Below are positions 54,932 to 64,000 of a DNA stretch of 64,000 nt, in pieces. The stretch comes from Gnetum montanum (lineage: Eukaryota > Streptophyta > Gnetopsida > Gnetales > Gnetaceae). Each line of letters begins with the position of its first letter. Within the stretch, counting starts at the first letter, position 1. The position numbers and the translations under genes are program-made. A model generated the notes under the pieces. That model had not been told where the DNA came from. It saw nothing but the letters and a program-made list of their open reading frames with translations, and did not search any database. The stretch lies in NCBI GenBank assembly GCA_015680685.1, contig MNCI01027230.1, forward strand, positions 169,837-233,836. The letters run 5' to 3'.

Positions 54932-56595
54932 TGATGAGAGCAGTTACTCTAGTGGTTTATTCTAATTATTAGAGTAGTTACTCTAGCAGTTTATTCTAAT
55001 TATTAGAGCAGTTACTCTAGCAGTTTATTCTAATTATTAGAGTAGATTCTCCCAAGCCTATAAATACAGTTCCCAGGTGCACAATTGAAAAAGAAGTCTT
55101 TTTAGCAGTTAAATAGCGAAGATCTTGTAGTCTATTTAAAAGGTAGAGTATTTTCAAAGTGCATGCAGTAGGAGGTCGAAGTGTGGATGGATCTTTATTT
55201 GAGCATTATGTACCTGAGCACACCTTATGTACAGTAATAAAGACAAGCTCTTTGATTCATTCTTGCAGCACTTGAGATTTTTTTTCTTACGCATTTTGAT
55301 GAGACGCGACATGCATAGTGCCGCGATATCGCGGCCGCCGCGATATTGCGTCTTTCCCTGTGATATCGCGGTCCGCTACCATATCTATAAATAAGAGGCG
55401 GCACTCCCTTCATTTCCCAATCCTGGCTAGAAGTAGCGAAGCTCTGGCAGATTGATCACTCCAGAGTTAGAATTTTTCCCATGTGCACGTAGTAGGAGTC
55501 CTAGAGTGAACGGCTCTTTATTCGAGCAACTTTGTAACCTGAACACAAGTTGTGTACGACAATAAAGACAAACTTGATTGGATAAACCTTGTAGTACATG
55601 GTTTTATGTTATTTTTATTTATTTATTGCTTTCCTAGTGCGCACAAGTACGACTTGATTACGAGCATCTACGGATGTGTACGGCTAATCAAGGAATCAGC
55701 TGCTCGTCGCAACGCGTGAGTACGACTTAACTATGAGCATTGGCTGCTTGGTAACCCAGTAGCGTATTCTAGGATCTACACTTGGTAATCCCAGTGGTAG
55801 TCCAATGTGTACGGCTAGTTAAGGAATCAGCTACTCATCGCTAGGCTAGAACATGTGATAAGTTCGACTTGGCTACGAGCATCCACGGATGTGTACGGCT
55901 AGCCAAGGAATCGGCTGNTTAACCATACACCGTGACACATACAAGCAAGCCTGGGAAGACAACGAACGATTAACCCCAAGTGTTTCTTGTGGCGTTAAGG
56001 CATTTAGTCTGCGGAGTTCGACCGGATCGCGCGTGCACGCTCGTATTCGTATGGTTGAGTGTAGGGGTACCTCGCCACTCATCACATTTCTTGTATTTTA
56101 TTTCCTTATGCATTTATTTTATTTTATGCACTTTACATTTTTGTTATTAGCACAACAATTCATTTTGATCAATTAAGAAAATCGTTAAATTACACAAGTA
56201 GTGTAATCGTTAACTAAGTAACGCTTGGTAACTAAGTAACGATTAGCTTTTGGTAATCCCAATAGTGTTGCACTAGTTCAAGATGTGTACAATAAGTGGG
56301 AACGGATGCTGGTGTTAGGATTAGTTAGAACTTAGTTAATGAGTAGTTAAGTTAAATTAGTCACTTAGTTACATCTCTCCTTCCCTACTAGTGCAAGACA
56401 TAAAAACATAAAAGCTATAAAAATCATATGCCTTAAGCTTCCTTAACCATACAATTGTGAGATATAGGTAAGCTTGGGAAGACAATGATCAACCAACCCA
56501 TCCTTGTTCCACAAGAGCACATAAGCAGTTAGTCCTTGAAATTCGACCGAATCATGCATGAAATGCTCGTATTTTTATGGTTGACCATAGGGGTA
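54932..56595 (+). repeat. 3' LTR of element C, interrupted and truncated
   Basis: Pieces 54932-55296 and 56090-56595 match the 5' LTR 27402-28195. A solo LTR lies between them, and element E begins at 56596 within 'gtaggggta', about 20 bases before the expected TCATCA end. It has three full 34-bp U3 repeats (54942, 54976, 55010) and a TATA-like 'ctataaatacag' near 55060. Confidence 0.85.
55292..56089 (+). mobile_element. Solo LTR nested in the 3' LTR of element C
   Basis: LTR 55297-56084 starts TGATGAGACGCG and ends CCACTCATCA, with target duplication CATTT at 55292-55296 and 56085-56089. A perfect 16-bp palindrome around GATATC (55320-55335), TATAAATAAGAGG near 55386, and three copies of the 'tacgactt...gagcat' block (55646-55917). 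The N at 55918 joins two parts that are not adjacent in related LTRs, so sequence is missing there. Confidence 0.88.
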
Positions 56596-58217
56596 TGTAG
56601 CGACCAAAAACATCAGTGGCTGGAAAACACCGAGGGCTTGGTGGGTGTGATAGTTTTGACCCCATACCTGTGGAAGGGTCGTGCTAGGTGTGTGCGGATA
56701 TGGGGCACCTTGAACAATCTGGTCAATCAAACAGGGACTTACGTCAGCATCAATATAGCCTTTTGCAACGTGTACCTTTGAGATGGAATGGAAATGCGAA
56801 ATGGAAATGCAAAATTATGCTTGAAAGTAAATAAAGTAGAACATGTGACAACAATGCGAAGTAATGCTTGAAAGTGAATAAAACAGAAAAGGTAACGCAA
56901 ACAGGACAGCAGGCAAGAAATAAAGTAAAGTGTAGTTAGAAACATGCACCACTCCGAAGCTATAGACTTGCTCTGTTAAGATGGATACGGTCAATTACAC
57001 AGCGTGATGAAGTGCAGAGATCCCGAGAGTAACCAAGACGTGCAGAGCAAAATAGACTACGCTTGGGCATGGACTTAGGTGTTGGTAATGTAGGAATTCT
57101 ACCAAGGTGGTAGAAGAAGGATGGAACAAAGTGTCCGTTGAAAATGCTAACTATTTGTAGTGTCAAACAGAGAGCTCACAGTGCTTGATGTTACAATGCT
57201 AGAGAGGAAAGAAGTTCTAAGAATTCAAAAAGTTCTCACCCCTTGAATGTTGTTCTTTTCAAAAATGCCAACCGTCTTTTTTTTAATACTGTTTGCTAAG
57301 GTATTTATAGGACTAGAGGGCACACATTGACTTGTCGGTGCCACTCGTGCCATGTATGATCGTTGGACCTACAAGACCGTTGTAATGCAAACTTGTCATG
57401 CAATAACTACGAGCTTGCCATATCGTAATTTCATCATCATTGTTTGGAGACATGTGCCAATGGTCTAATTAGGTGAAGTGCATTGATGTCACACAATTAC
57501 TTGCATGCCTTGCTGTGCTTTGTAGTGTAGCATGCTTGGTGTGGCATAGCACCTTGTTGTGCATTTTGCTACATGTTGTATGTTTGCTATGCTATGCTAC
57601 GCTATGTAGCGTAGCAATTGGCCTTAGTCATGAAAGTTTTGCCAATTTGCAAACTTCATCTTCTATGATGCAAGTCTTGCAAACTTTGCTGATTCTGCCC
57701 TTCGAGTTGCCTTCTATCCCTTTTGTAGGATTGCTATGCCTCACTGCACCATGTAGCTCAACGTAGCATAGCAGTAGACATGGTCCGCCACTTCTTGATG
57801 GAAAGGGACATCGTTGTAGAACTTGAAATCGGGTGAGGGGAATGGTGGTGAAACCGTTGTCATGCTATGCTACGTAGCGTAGCACTTCGTTTCACCATTG
57901 TCTTTTGAAGTTTTCTACACTACGAGGCGTAGCATAGCAGACTTCCTGACTTAGAGAAAACTTTTTAAACTATTTTTTGCGCATCCAGAGTGTTGCTGCC
58001 AATTTTGCACACCGCTTCTGAGCAGGCTGTCGGCTGGTCAGGCTACTTTGGTGTATAGGCAGGATGACACAGAAGCTGTCCATGCTCAAAGTAGAAAATT
58101 TGCCAAATTGGCCGGCCTGAACTTAGAACATTCTCCTCCTGATGAACTGCTGTAGTGCTGCACAAACTGCAAGAGCTTGGTGAAGCAATGATGACCCTGC
58201 ATTTTTAGGGTGTTTCA
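56596..58217 (-). repeat. 3' LTR of element E
   Basis: 1622 bp, TGTAG...TTTCA. Minus-strand TATAAATA at 57309-57302. A 10-bp perfect inverted repeat TGCTACGCTA/TAGCGTAGCA with a 2-base centre lies at 57595-57616. More GCTACG/CGTAGC pairs lie at 57861-57885 and 57916-57940, in the same part of the LTR where D has TTACGCT/AGCGTAA. Confidence 0.85.
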
Positions 58218-59220
58218 TTGGCCCCTCTTTGTCGATATTTGGAGAACAGGCTCGATGGACGTCAACAAAGAATACGAAACATCGTAGTAGGAGAAATGCT
58301 AAGGTTGTCACTTGGTGAGTGTTGAGACGTCGCTTGGCCGTACTTGAGAGTGTTGCATTGGTTTTGCAGAGGTTAAGGAAGAGAGCAAAGATGATGTTTA
58401 GCAAAGTCTCTCATCGGAGTGCTCTGAGGGGCTCGTTTGCATTTTCATCTTTGGTTGGTGTTGTTCTTCAACCTCTTGTAGGCAGGTGCCCCCTTCGTAG
58501 GATGAGTTGCATTACATCTGTGAAGGGTTTTGACTTGCCTACAGAAACCTTCCATACGACGAGTTGTGTTACGCACGTGCTGGAGTTTGCACTCTCAAAT
58601 AGCCATGTTAGTCGAGGCACTCACTTTGCGATGTTGTAGCATTTGCTACTATAGCGAGATGTGTTTGCAGGGACAAGGTCTTGCTGGCTGCTAGCATTGT
58701 TGTTACTCTTGGGCACCATCGCTAGTGTGAGCTGCCCAAAGTAGGAAGGCCAGCAGCGGCCTTGGTAGTGTCAGCGCGTAGGAGTTAGCCTTGACGATGC
58801 TAGGAGCTGTTGCGAGTGCGGATGCTCTGGAATCCCTGCCAAGGATTTGCATTCCTGGTTCAGCTATGGGATTAGTTGCCACATAGCTAACATTGTGCAA
58901 GCCTAGGTGTTGGCAGGGAGCTGGAGCAACAATATTATGGTTGGGACATAATACTGCCGAAACTCCAGATGCAGGAGCTAACCTAAGAACTACCGTCAAG
59001 GTGATGGGCCATGGCGATGGTAGGTTCGGAGGGTTAGTGTGACGCCATACGGCATCTTCGAAGAGTTAACATGATGCCAAGGGTGGTGGCGTCGCATATG
59101 TTCCAGACCACATTCTTAGTGTGTCATGAACGATGTTCCATAGCTACGAAGTCCCACCCACACATTAGCATTGTGCCTACTCGTTCAGTGTGTATCTGGT
59201 GCTGGTGCATGCTGGGTATG
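58218..59220 (-). other. 3' spacer of element E
   Basis: It begins with the purine tract ACAAAGAGGGGCCAA (minus strand, 58232-58218). One member of the 10-nt-loop hairpin family is at 58500-58519 (arms GGATG/CATCT, loop AGTTGCATTA); a degenerate second is near 58557-58577. No protein recognised. Confidence 0.6.
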
Positions 59221-59230
59221 CGATGTGAAC

Positions 59231-59565
59231 CCAATTTAAGGTCTTGGTAGACCGTGTGCTAGTTTAAGGTCCCAGCGGACTGCTGTGCTGGTTTAAGGTC
59301 CCAGTAGATTGTACATGCCAGTTTTTCATCGTAGCAGACATGCAATGCCAGTTCATAGTCATAGTGGACTAACAGTGCTAGTTTTACATCGTAGAAAACA
59401 TGCAACACTAGTTTATAGTCATAGTGGACTAACAGTGCTAGTTTTTCATCGTAGCGAACGGTTTTCGCCAATTTAATGTCATGGCAGACGTTGCTCGATG
59501 CTGCTAGTTTATCGTCATTGCGAATGTTGCTTGGTGCAACTGCCAGTTTATTGTCGTAGCGGACG
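59231..59565. repeat. Hairpin-module array in element E (about 11 copies)
   Basis: Same module as in D after integrase. Perfect arms: GGTC/GACC at 59240, AGTC/GACT at 59357 and 59417. Wobble-paired arms: GGTC/GACT at 59268, GGTC/GATT at 59297, TGTC/GACG at 59477 and 59552. The remaining copies have one or two mismatches. The 6-nt loop length is constant. Confidence 0.8.
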
Positions 59566-59589
59566 ATGCTTGTTGTTGTCGTTGCTTCA

Positions 59590-60669
59590 GACATAGTATG
59601 GCTTGAGATACGAGTGATTCACCAGGTTGGTGAACTCATTACCATCCATGTTTGCCAATTTGAAGGCTCCATTTTTGAAGGCTTTAGTGACCATGTAAGG
59701 ACCTTCCTAGTTGGCTGAGAATTTTCTCACATGCTCATAGATGGCCTTGAGGATGAGGTCTCCCTTCTACACTAGTCGTCGATGTAGGTTTGCACAATGC
59801 TTCTGCTATTGTTTGCTCTGGTAGTGCTTGATTTGTCTTAGTGTCTGCATGCGTTCCTTCTCCACTGAGTCGAGGTCAATGGTTCATGATTCATTGTTCT
59901 GGGCTTCACTCACGACGTTGAATAGGATCATCTGAAGTGAGGGTACCTGCAACTCAAGAGGCAATACAGCTTTAGATCCATAAACAAGACTATAAGGGGT
60001 CTTACTTGTCGTAGTTCTACAAGTCATTCAGTAGGCCCAGAGGACGTAGAGGATCTGCTAGTTCCACCGCCTCTTGTTGTTGTTGAGCATCTACTTTAGC
60101 AAGTTGATGATGGATTTATTTGTAGCTTCCGCCTGCCTGTTCGCCTGATGATAATAAGGGGAAGAAAATGATTGTTTAATGCCTAGGTTGCTACAAAAGG
60201 TTTAGGTTTTCGTACTGCTGAATTGTGGACCATTGTTGGTCACAATAGTCATTGGAAGCCCAAACCTAGTTATGATATTATCAAGGATGAAACGACATAT
60301 TTGCTGAGACGTCATCTTCCTTAGGGGAATAGCTTCCACCCACTTGGTAAAGTACTTTGTGGCGGTGATAATGAAGCTATGCCCTATGGAGGACTTAGGT
60401 GTAATAGGCCTTATGAGGTCTAATCCTCATCGTTGGAAGGGCTACGTGATTTGTGTTGGGTGCAGGTCTGTAGGTGCTATGTGTATGAGATTTGCGTATC
60501 TTTGGCACGTGTCGCATGTCTTGACTTTCGACAGGAAGTCACACTCCATGTAGGGCCAGTAATACCCTAGGCATCTAATTTTTATGACCATAGTCCTAGG
60601 TTCTATATGTTCATCGCACAGCCCTTCATGGATCTCATTAACTACCTTTTGCGCTTGCTCATCACCCAC
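59590..60669 (-). pseudogene. Integrase of element E, second catalytic Asp lost
   Basis: 60669-60442 has the zinc-binding part ('GLCDEHIEPRTM', 'LGYYWPYME', 'VKTCDTCQRY', H-H-C-C complete). In the core (about 60435-60040) the Trp of 'RWGLD' is a TGA stop and its Asp is kept; the second motif is 'VTNNGPQF', where D has 'VIDNGPQF', so the Asp is Asn; 'QAEATNK' keeps the Glu. The C-terminal region (59990-59600) is in pieces. Close in sequence to the D integrase. Confidence 0.8.
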
Positions 60670-60959
60670 GCATGCTAGCAGTATCCCGTCATAGGATCAG
60701 CGGCACAGGGCATCATTTCCCATGAGCACATAACAAATTGCATCTCTCTGGGTAGATGTCAATCCACCTAGGGATTCACCATGCTGTAGACAAGCTTTAA
60801 TGTTGGAATACGACTCTGGGGCATCCGCACCGCTAACAGAGGCCACGTGTTCTACCTAAGTGATAGGCTCTACGCATTCTGTGATCGCGGTTGGTACGTT
60901 TGCCAAGGAATATGATGGGATGTTTAACATGAGGGTAGCTAGGGCGTCTACTATGGTGT

Positions 60960-61430
60960 TCTTGTTGCATTGCACGTGTTGCACATTAGTGGTCGCAAAT
61001 TGCTTAAGTAGGGTTTTTGCTAGGTTGCAGTAAGGCTACAGGTGCGTAGCTTTGCAAGCATAGACTTCAGTGATTTGATTCATGACTAGTTGTGAATCTC
61101 CCCAAATTGCCAGGTGTTGTATGCATAGTGCTCGGGCAATTAAGAGGCCTCTAAGTAGCCCCTTGTATTATGCCACGTTGTTGGTGCAAGGGAACGTGAA
61201 ACGATAAGCGGATGGGTGCACTTCCCTAGAGGGGAATGTGATTGTGGAGGCAGCGCTACTTCCTCATGCGATTGAGGTGCCATCGAAGTGTAAAGTGGCT
61301 TGGAAATGCAATCGGACGATGGTGACATTGCTGACGTATTCGTTCAAGAACTCGAGGTCTATGGTTGCTTGGTCATTAACTAGCGAGGCCATGAGTTGGG
61401 TCGCTATGGCTTGACCCTTCATTAATGATT
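60960..61430 (-). pseudogene. Second (archaeal-type) RNase H of element E
   Basis: 'ATLHFDGTSIA' holds the first Asp (about 61300-61265). 'FPCTNNVA' is followed by a stop at the place of the Glu in 'EYE' of D. 'IWGDSQLVMNQITEVYA' gives the third acidic residue. The order and spacing are as in D. Stops at several places. Confidence 0.75.
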
Positions 61431-62757
61431 AACTTACATAACATAGGTCAAATTCCGTGGTCATTGCTTTCCATCGGGCTATCTTGCTACTTTTGTACAG
61501 GTTGCAGGTGATAGCTCGGAGTATATGGCTTTTGCAAATGATGTTGGTTGTGTTGCGGAATAGGTAATGCCACCATTTCTTTAGTGCGAACACTAGGGCT
61601 AGGCAGTTCCTCTCCACTTCATTGTACTTCATCTCGTATGCTATTAGTGCATGGCTTAGGTAGTACACCAGTATCTCAGAACCGTCGTCCCGCTTCTAAC
61701 ATAGAAGTGCCACTATGGAAGTGTCAGAGGTGGCAAGGTATATGAAGAAAGGCTTGTCCCATTGTGGTGGGTGCACCGTTGGGAGGTGCAAAAGCTCCTT
61801 CTTTAGATCGTCGAAGGCTTGTTGACACTGGGTTATCCACTCGAAGTCAACCCCCTTCTTTAAAAGATGTTGCATGGGGTGTAACTTGTCAATCAACCTG
61901 GCTATAAATCTTTGAATGAATTGCACTCTACCTTGTAAACCACATAACTCTTTAAGGTTTGTGGAAGGCTCTAGGTTGATGATGGCTTTGACTTTATCAA
62001 GGTCCACTCATATTCTGGCCTCTGATACTATGAACCCTAACATGTGTCTTGTTTTCACCCCAAAGATGCACTTCTTAGGATTGAGGCGTAGGTCGTGCAT
62101 TTGGCAACATTTGAGGAATTTTTCCAAATCGCTTGGGTGATCAGCTGCCTCCTTGAACTTAACCGCTATGTCATCTACGTAGTTGTTTAATGTTTCTAGG
62201 ATGTAGTCACTAAAAATATAAGTCATGGCTTGCTAGTAGGTTGCTCCAGCATTCTTGAGCCCAAATGGCATCATGGTATAGTAGAAGGTCCCCCATGGGG
62301 TCATGAAGGTTGTTGACAGTTGGTGCTCTGGGTTAATGCAGATTTGGTTGTATCCGAAGAAACCATCCATGAAGGATAATAGAGCATGTCCAGTCGTGAT
62401 GTCTATATAGATCCGTATCCCTCTCGTTTTCTTCAAAACTACAACGATGTTGGACACCCACTTTGAATAGTCGACCACATGGATGAAACCTGCTTGGTAT
62501 AGCTTAGTGATTTCATCTCTCATAACTAGTGCGATTTCTGGCTTAACTTTGTGAGCTTTCTGCTCAATTGTCTTTACGTGGGGGTCTAGGACAATGTTGT
62601 GCTGAATCAGCTGTGGGTCCAGACCTGGCATGTCACTGTATGACCATGCGAAGACATCGATGTTGTCTTGCAAAACTTTGGCTATATTTTTGTACATTTG
62701 TGTGTCTAGGAGGGAGTTGAGTTTTAATGTTTTCACCTTCCCCTTTGATGTGGTCAC
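61429..62757 (-). pseudogene. Reverse transcriptase and first RNase H of element E
   Basis: 62757-62233 has 'DVFAWSYSDMPGLDP', 'DEITKLYQAGFIHV', 'SFMDGFFGYNQICI' and 'MMPFGLKNAGATY'. The next frame, 62226-62008, begins after a TAG and keeps the catalytic 'YVDDIAV' (about 62180-62160). Between 'RIYID' and 'HALLSF' about 72 nt present in D are missing without shifting the frame, removing the segment that normally carries the 'FPLP' motif, so the enzyme would be defective. The RNase H region is 62007-61429 ('KPFFIYLATSDTSIVALL', 'YYLSHAL'). Confidence 0.82.
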
Positions 62758-63100
62758 AGGTGTCTCGACAAGAGGGTCCTAGGTTACATCCCCTACCTCT
62801 AAGTCTAGGGCTTGGACCAGGTGCCTGGGCCAATCTGGGGATGCTTCTAAGGCTACTACAATGCTAGTTGTAGTCGACCCCCAGTCAATCATGTCAAGGT
62901 TCAACTGTCTCGTGAGCTTGCCCTATGGCCCTACTAATGTCAAAGGCGTGGAAAGGTCATGATGGATTTCCATCTCTCGCTTGACTTGCCATTATATGAT
63001 GAAAGCTTAGTTAAGGGATGTCAGAGATTATGTGGAATGAAAATCTACAAAGCAACATTGAGATGCAACTTGCTAAGTGTGGAAATGTAAAGATTGAAAG
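62758..63100 (-). pseudogene. Pre-RT segment of element E
   Basis: Matches the D pre-RT region ('DP.V.TPVTTS', 'LDLE.GDVT'-like) in broken frames. No function is assigned beyond linker to reverse transcriptase. Confidence 0.45.
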
Positions 63101-63540
63101 TTTGCTAGTTTAAGGTCATGGCAGACCGCCAAGGCACAAGAGTGCAGAATTACTAAAGGTATAAAATTGCTGGTGTAAAGTGCGAAGCTGTGTAACTGTT
63201 ACTATGCAAATGCCAAACTGCTAGTTTAGTGTCATTTTGGACTACCATATTGCAATGTCCAAGATCTTGATATGCAACATAATAGTACAGGAAATTGTAG
63301 GTATGAGAAGTATCAAACTACTAGTGCAAAAATGAAGACACGAAACTACTAGGAAATGTGATACCGCCTATGTGGAAGAAGGTGAGATAACTGCTGATGT
63401 AAGCATGTGGCATTGTTAGTTTAATATCATTGCAGACTACGAACATAACGGGCTGGAACTACTAATTTAGGGTCTTTTTGGACCCTGAGGGGTGCAACTA
63501 TGCTAGGATTGCTAGTTTAAGGTCTTTTCGGACCCTTAAT
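63101..63540. repeat. Dispersed hairpin modules upstream of E reverse transcriptase
   Basis: Five modules with first arms near 63114 (GGTC/GACC), 63230 (TGTC/GACT, mismatch), 63425 (TATC/GACT, mismatch), 63471 (GGTC/GACC, extended to five pairs) and 63521 (GGTC/GACC). They are well apart and in no reading frame. Confidence 0.8.
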
Positions 63541-63574
63541 CAAAAATAAATATTATTTTTTTATTTTCAGGAAG

Positions 63575-64000
63575 GTAAGTGTTGGCGACCGTTTGGGATG
63601 TGACCGCCAACGAGTGTCCTCGAACAGGATTTAGGTGTCTGCTGCTCTCTGGCAACACCAAGGCCCAGATACCTCCAAATAAACTCAGTAGTTAATGTGA
63701 GTATGTGTGAGTGCTGTTGCAGCGTGTGGTTGTGAGAAATATAATGATTGCATTGTGTGTAAACTACAAATGACTTACTTTAAAGAGATTCAGCCAACTT
63801 TGCCAAGTACTGTGAGTTCTTGAAAATTTCCTATTTTGTTCAACTGCCTAGTCTACGTGGTCCTTATAATACCTACTTGTAACAAATAAAATTTTGCAAA
63901 AACATTTGAGCACAACTCTACAATCTACTCCTAATTTTCCCCAGAGAAAGAGATAGTTCCACAAGAAAACTAGAAATAGAGCAAGATTCGATGGAAATAA
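63575..64000. repeat. Possible LTR start at the window end
   Basis: The E-like sequence stops being recognisable after 63540. At 63575 a block begins TGTTGGCGACC, with an inverted repeat GTTGGCG/CGCCAAC enclosing about 17 bases. TGTTGG is a common LTR start. Without the other end this remains a guess. Confidence 0.3.

Larger units (their letters stand above)
27402..56595 (+). mobile_element. Element C: Ty3/Gypsy (Athila-like) LTR retrotransposon split by four insertions
   Basis: 5' LTR 27402-28215; tRNA-Asp-type primer site 28217; gag in three pieces (28345-28949, 29730-30635, 48264-49150); protease 49157-49795; reverse transcriptase and RNase H 50085-51711; integrase 51740-52880; 3' spacer 52996-54918; 3' LTR from 54932. 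Insertions: solo LTR 28950-29724, element D 30636-48258, solo LTR 55297-56084, and element E from 56596, which cuts the 3' LTR about 20 bases before its end. The right target site is beyond the window. It is the same family as element A but keeps pol, though with many stops and catalytic losses. Confidence 0.88.
56596..64000 (-). mobile_element. Element E: Tat/Ogre-type retrotransposon, minus strand, runs off the window
   Basis: The 3' LTR (56596-58217) starts TGTAGCGACC, related to the D LTR start TGTAACGATG, and ends TGTTTCA. On the minus strand follow, going up in coordinate, a polypurine tract, spacer, hairpin array, integrase, second RNase H, RNase H, reverse transcriptase, and a hairpin block to 63540. 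A new LTR-like start at 63575 may be a further insertion. It is the same family as D but more decayed. It sits in the C 3' LTR; the left target bases would be GGGTA, and the right end is outside the window. Confidence 0.85.

Overview
The window is repeat-dominated nuclear DNA of a land plant with a large genome, most likely a seed plant. The sequence alone does not name the species. It is AT-rich, almost all of it is LTR retrotransposon DNA, the primer sites are plant-type (tRNA-Asp-like and tRNA-iMet-like), and the coding relics belong to plant Ty3/Gypsy and Ty1/Copia lineages. The only host-gene-like relic outside an element is a broken ricin-B-type lectin segment near 24.3-25.0 kb. Assembly gaps lie at 22956, 23746, 28038-28078 and 55918.

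Layout. 1-1289: two old LTR fragments. 2436-10457: element A, a Ty3/Gypsy element of Athila-like type with target duplication CTTGA. It keeps gag and protease but has lost the rest of pol, and a solo LTR (7031-7980, duplication ATAGG) sits in it. 12207-16662: a decayed Ty1/Copia element (duplication AAGAA) whose reverse transcriptase is interrupted by a block of its own LTR minisatellite. 17704-24073: a minus-strand, apparently non-coding LTR element of LARD type. 24231-24974: a repeat with G-boxes followed by the lectin relic. 27402 to about 56595: element C, a relative of A that still has reverse transcriptase, RNase H and integrase. C is split by a solo LTR in gag (28950-29724), by the 17.6 kb element D (30636-48258, duplication GAGAG), by a solo LTR in its 3' LTR (55297-56084) and by element E (from 56596). 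D and E are minus-strand Ty3/Gypsy elements of the Tat/Ogre type, recognised by a second, archaeal-type RNase H after the usual one.

Two things stand out. First, D carries, antisense to itself and between protease and reverse transcriptase, a gene of about eight exons (37961-42037). Six of its seven introns join in frame. The N-terminal part resembles an FCP1/NIF-type (HAD) phosphatase whose key acidic residues are changed. Second, D and E contain about 39 copies of a short module: a box GCYAGTTTWA, then a 4-nt arm, a 6-nt loop and a 4-nt complementary arm. The arms differ between copies yet stay complementary in many of them. They lie after integrase and on both sides of the antisense gene. 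A second hairpin family with a fixed 10-nt loop lies near the D and E 3' LTRs.

Decay is mostly by C-to-T or G-to-A change. Premature stops are largely TAG or TGA where a sister copy has CAG, CGA or TGG, and acidic catalytic residues of protease, reverse transcriptase and integrase have become Asn or Lys in several elements. This fits long-term cytosine methylation. D is the least damaged element: its pol keeps recognisable YVDD and D,D,E residues but carries internal TAG stops. No gene in the window looks clearly functional as it stands.
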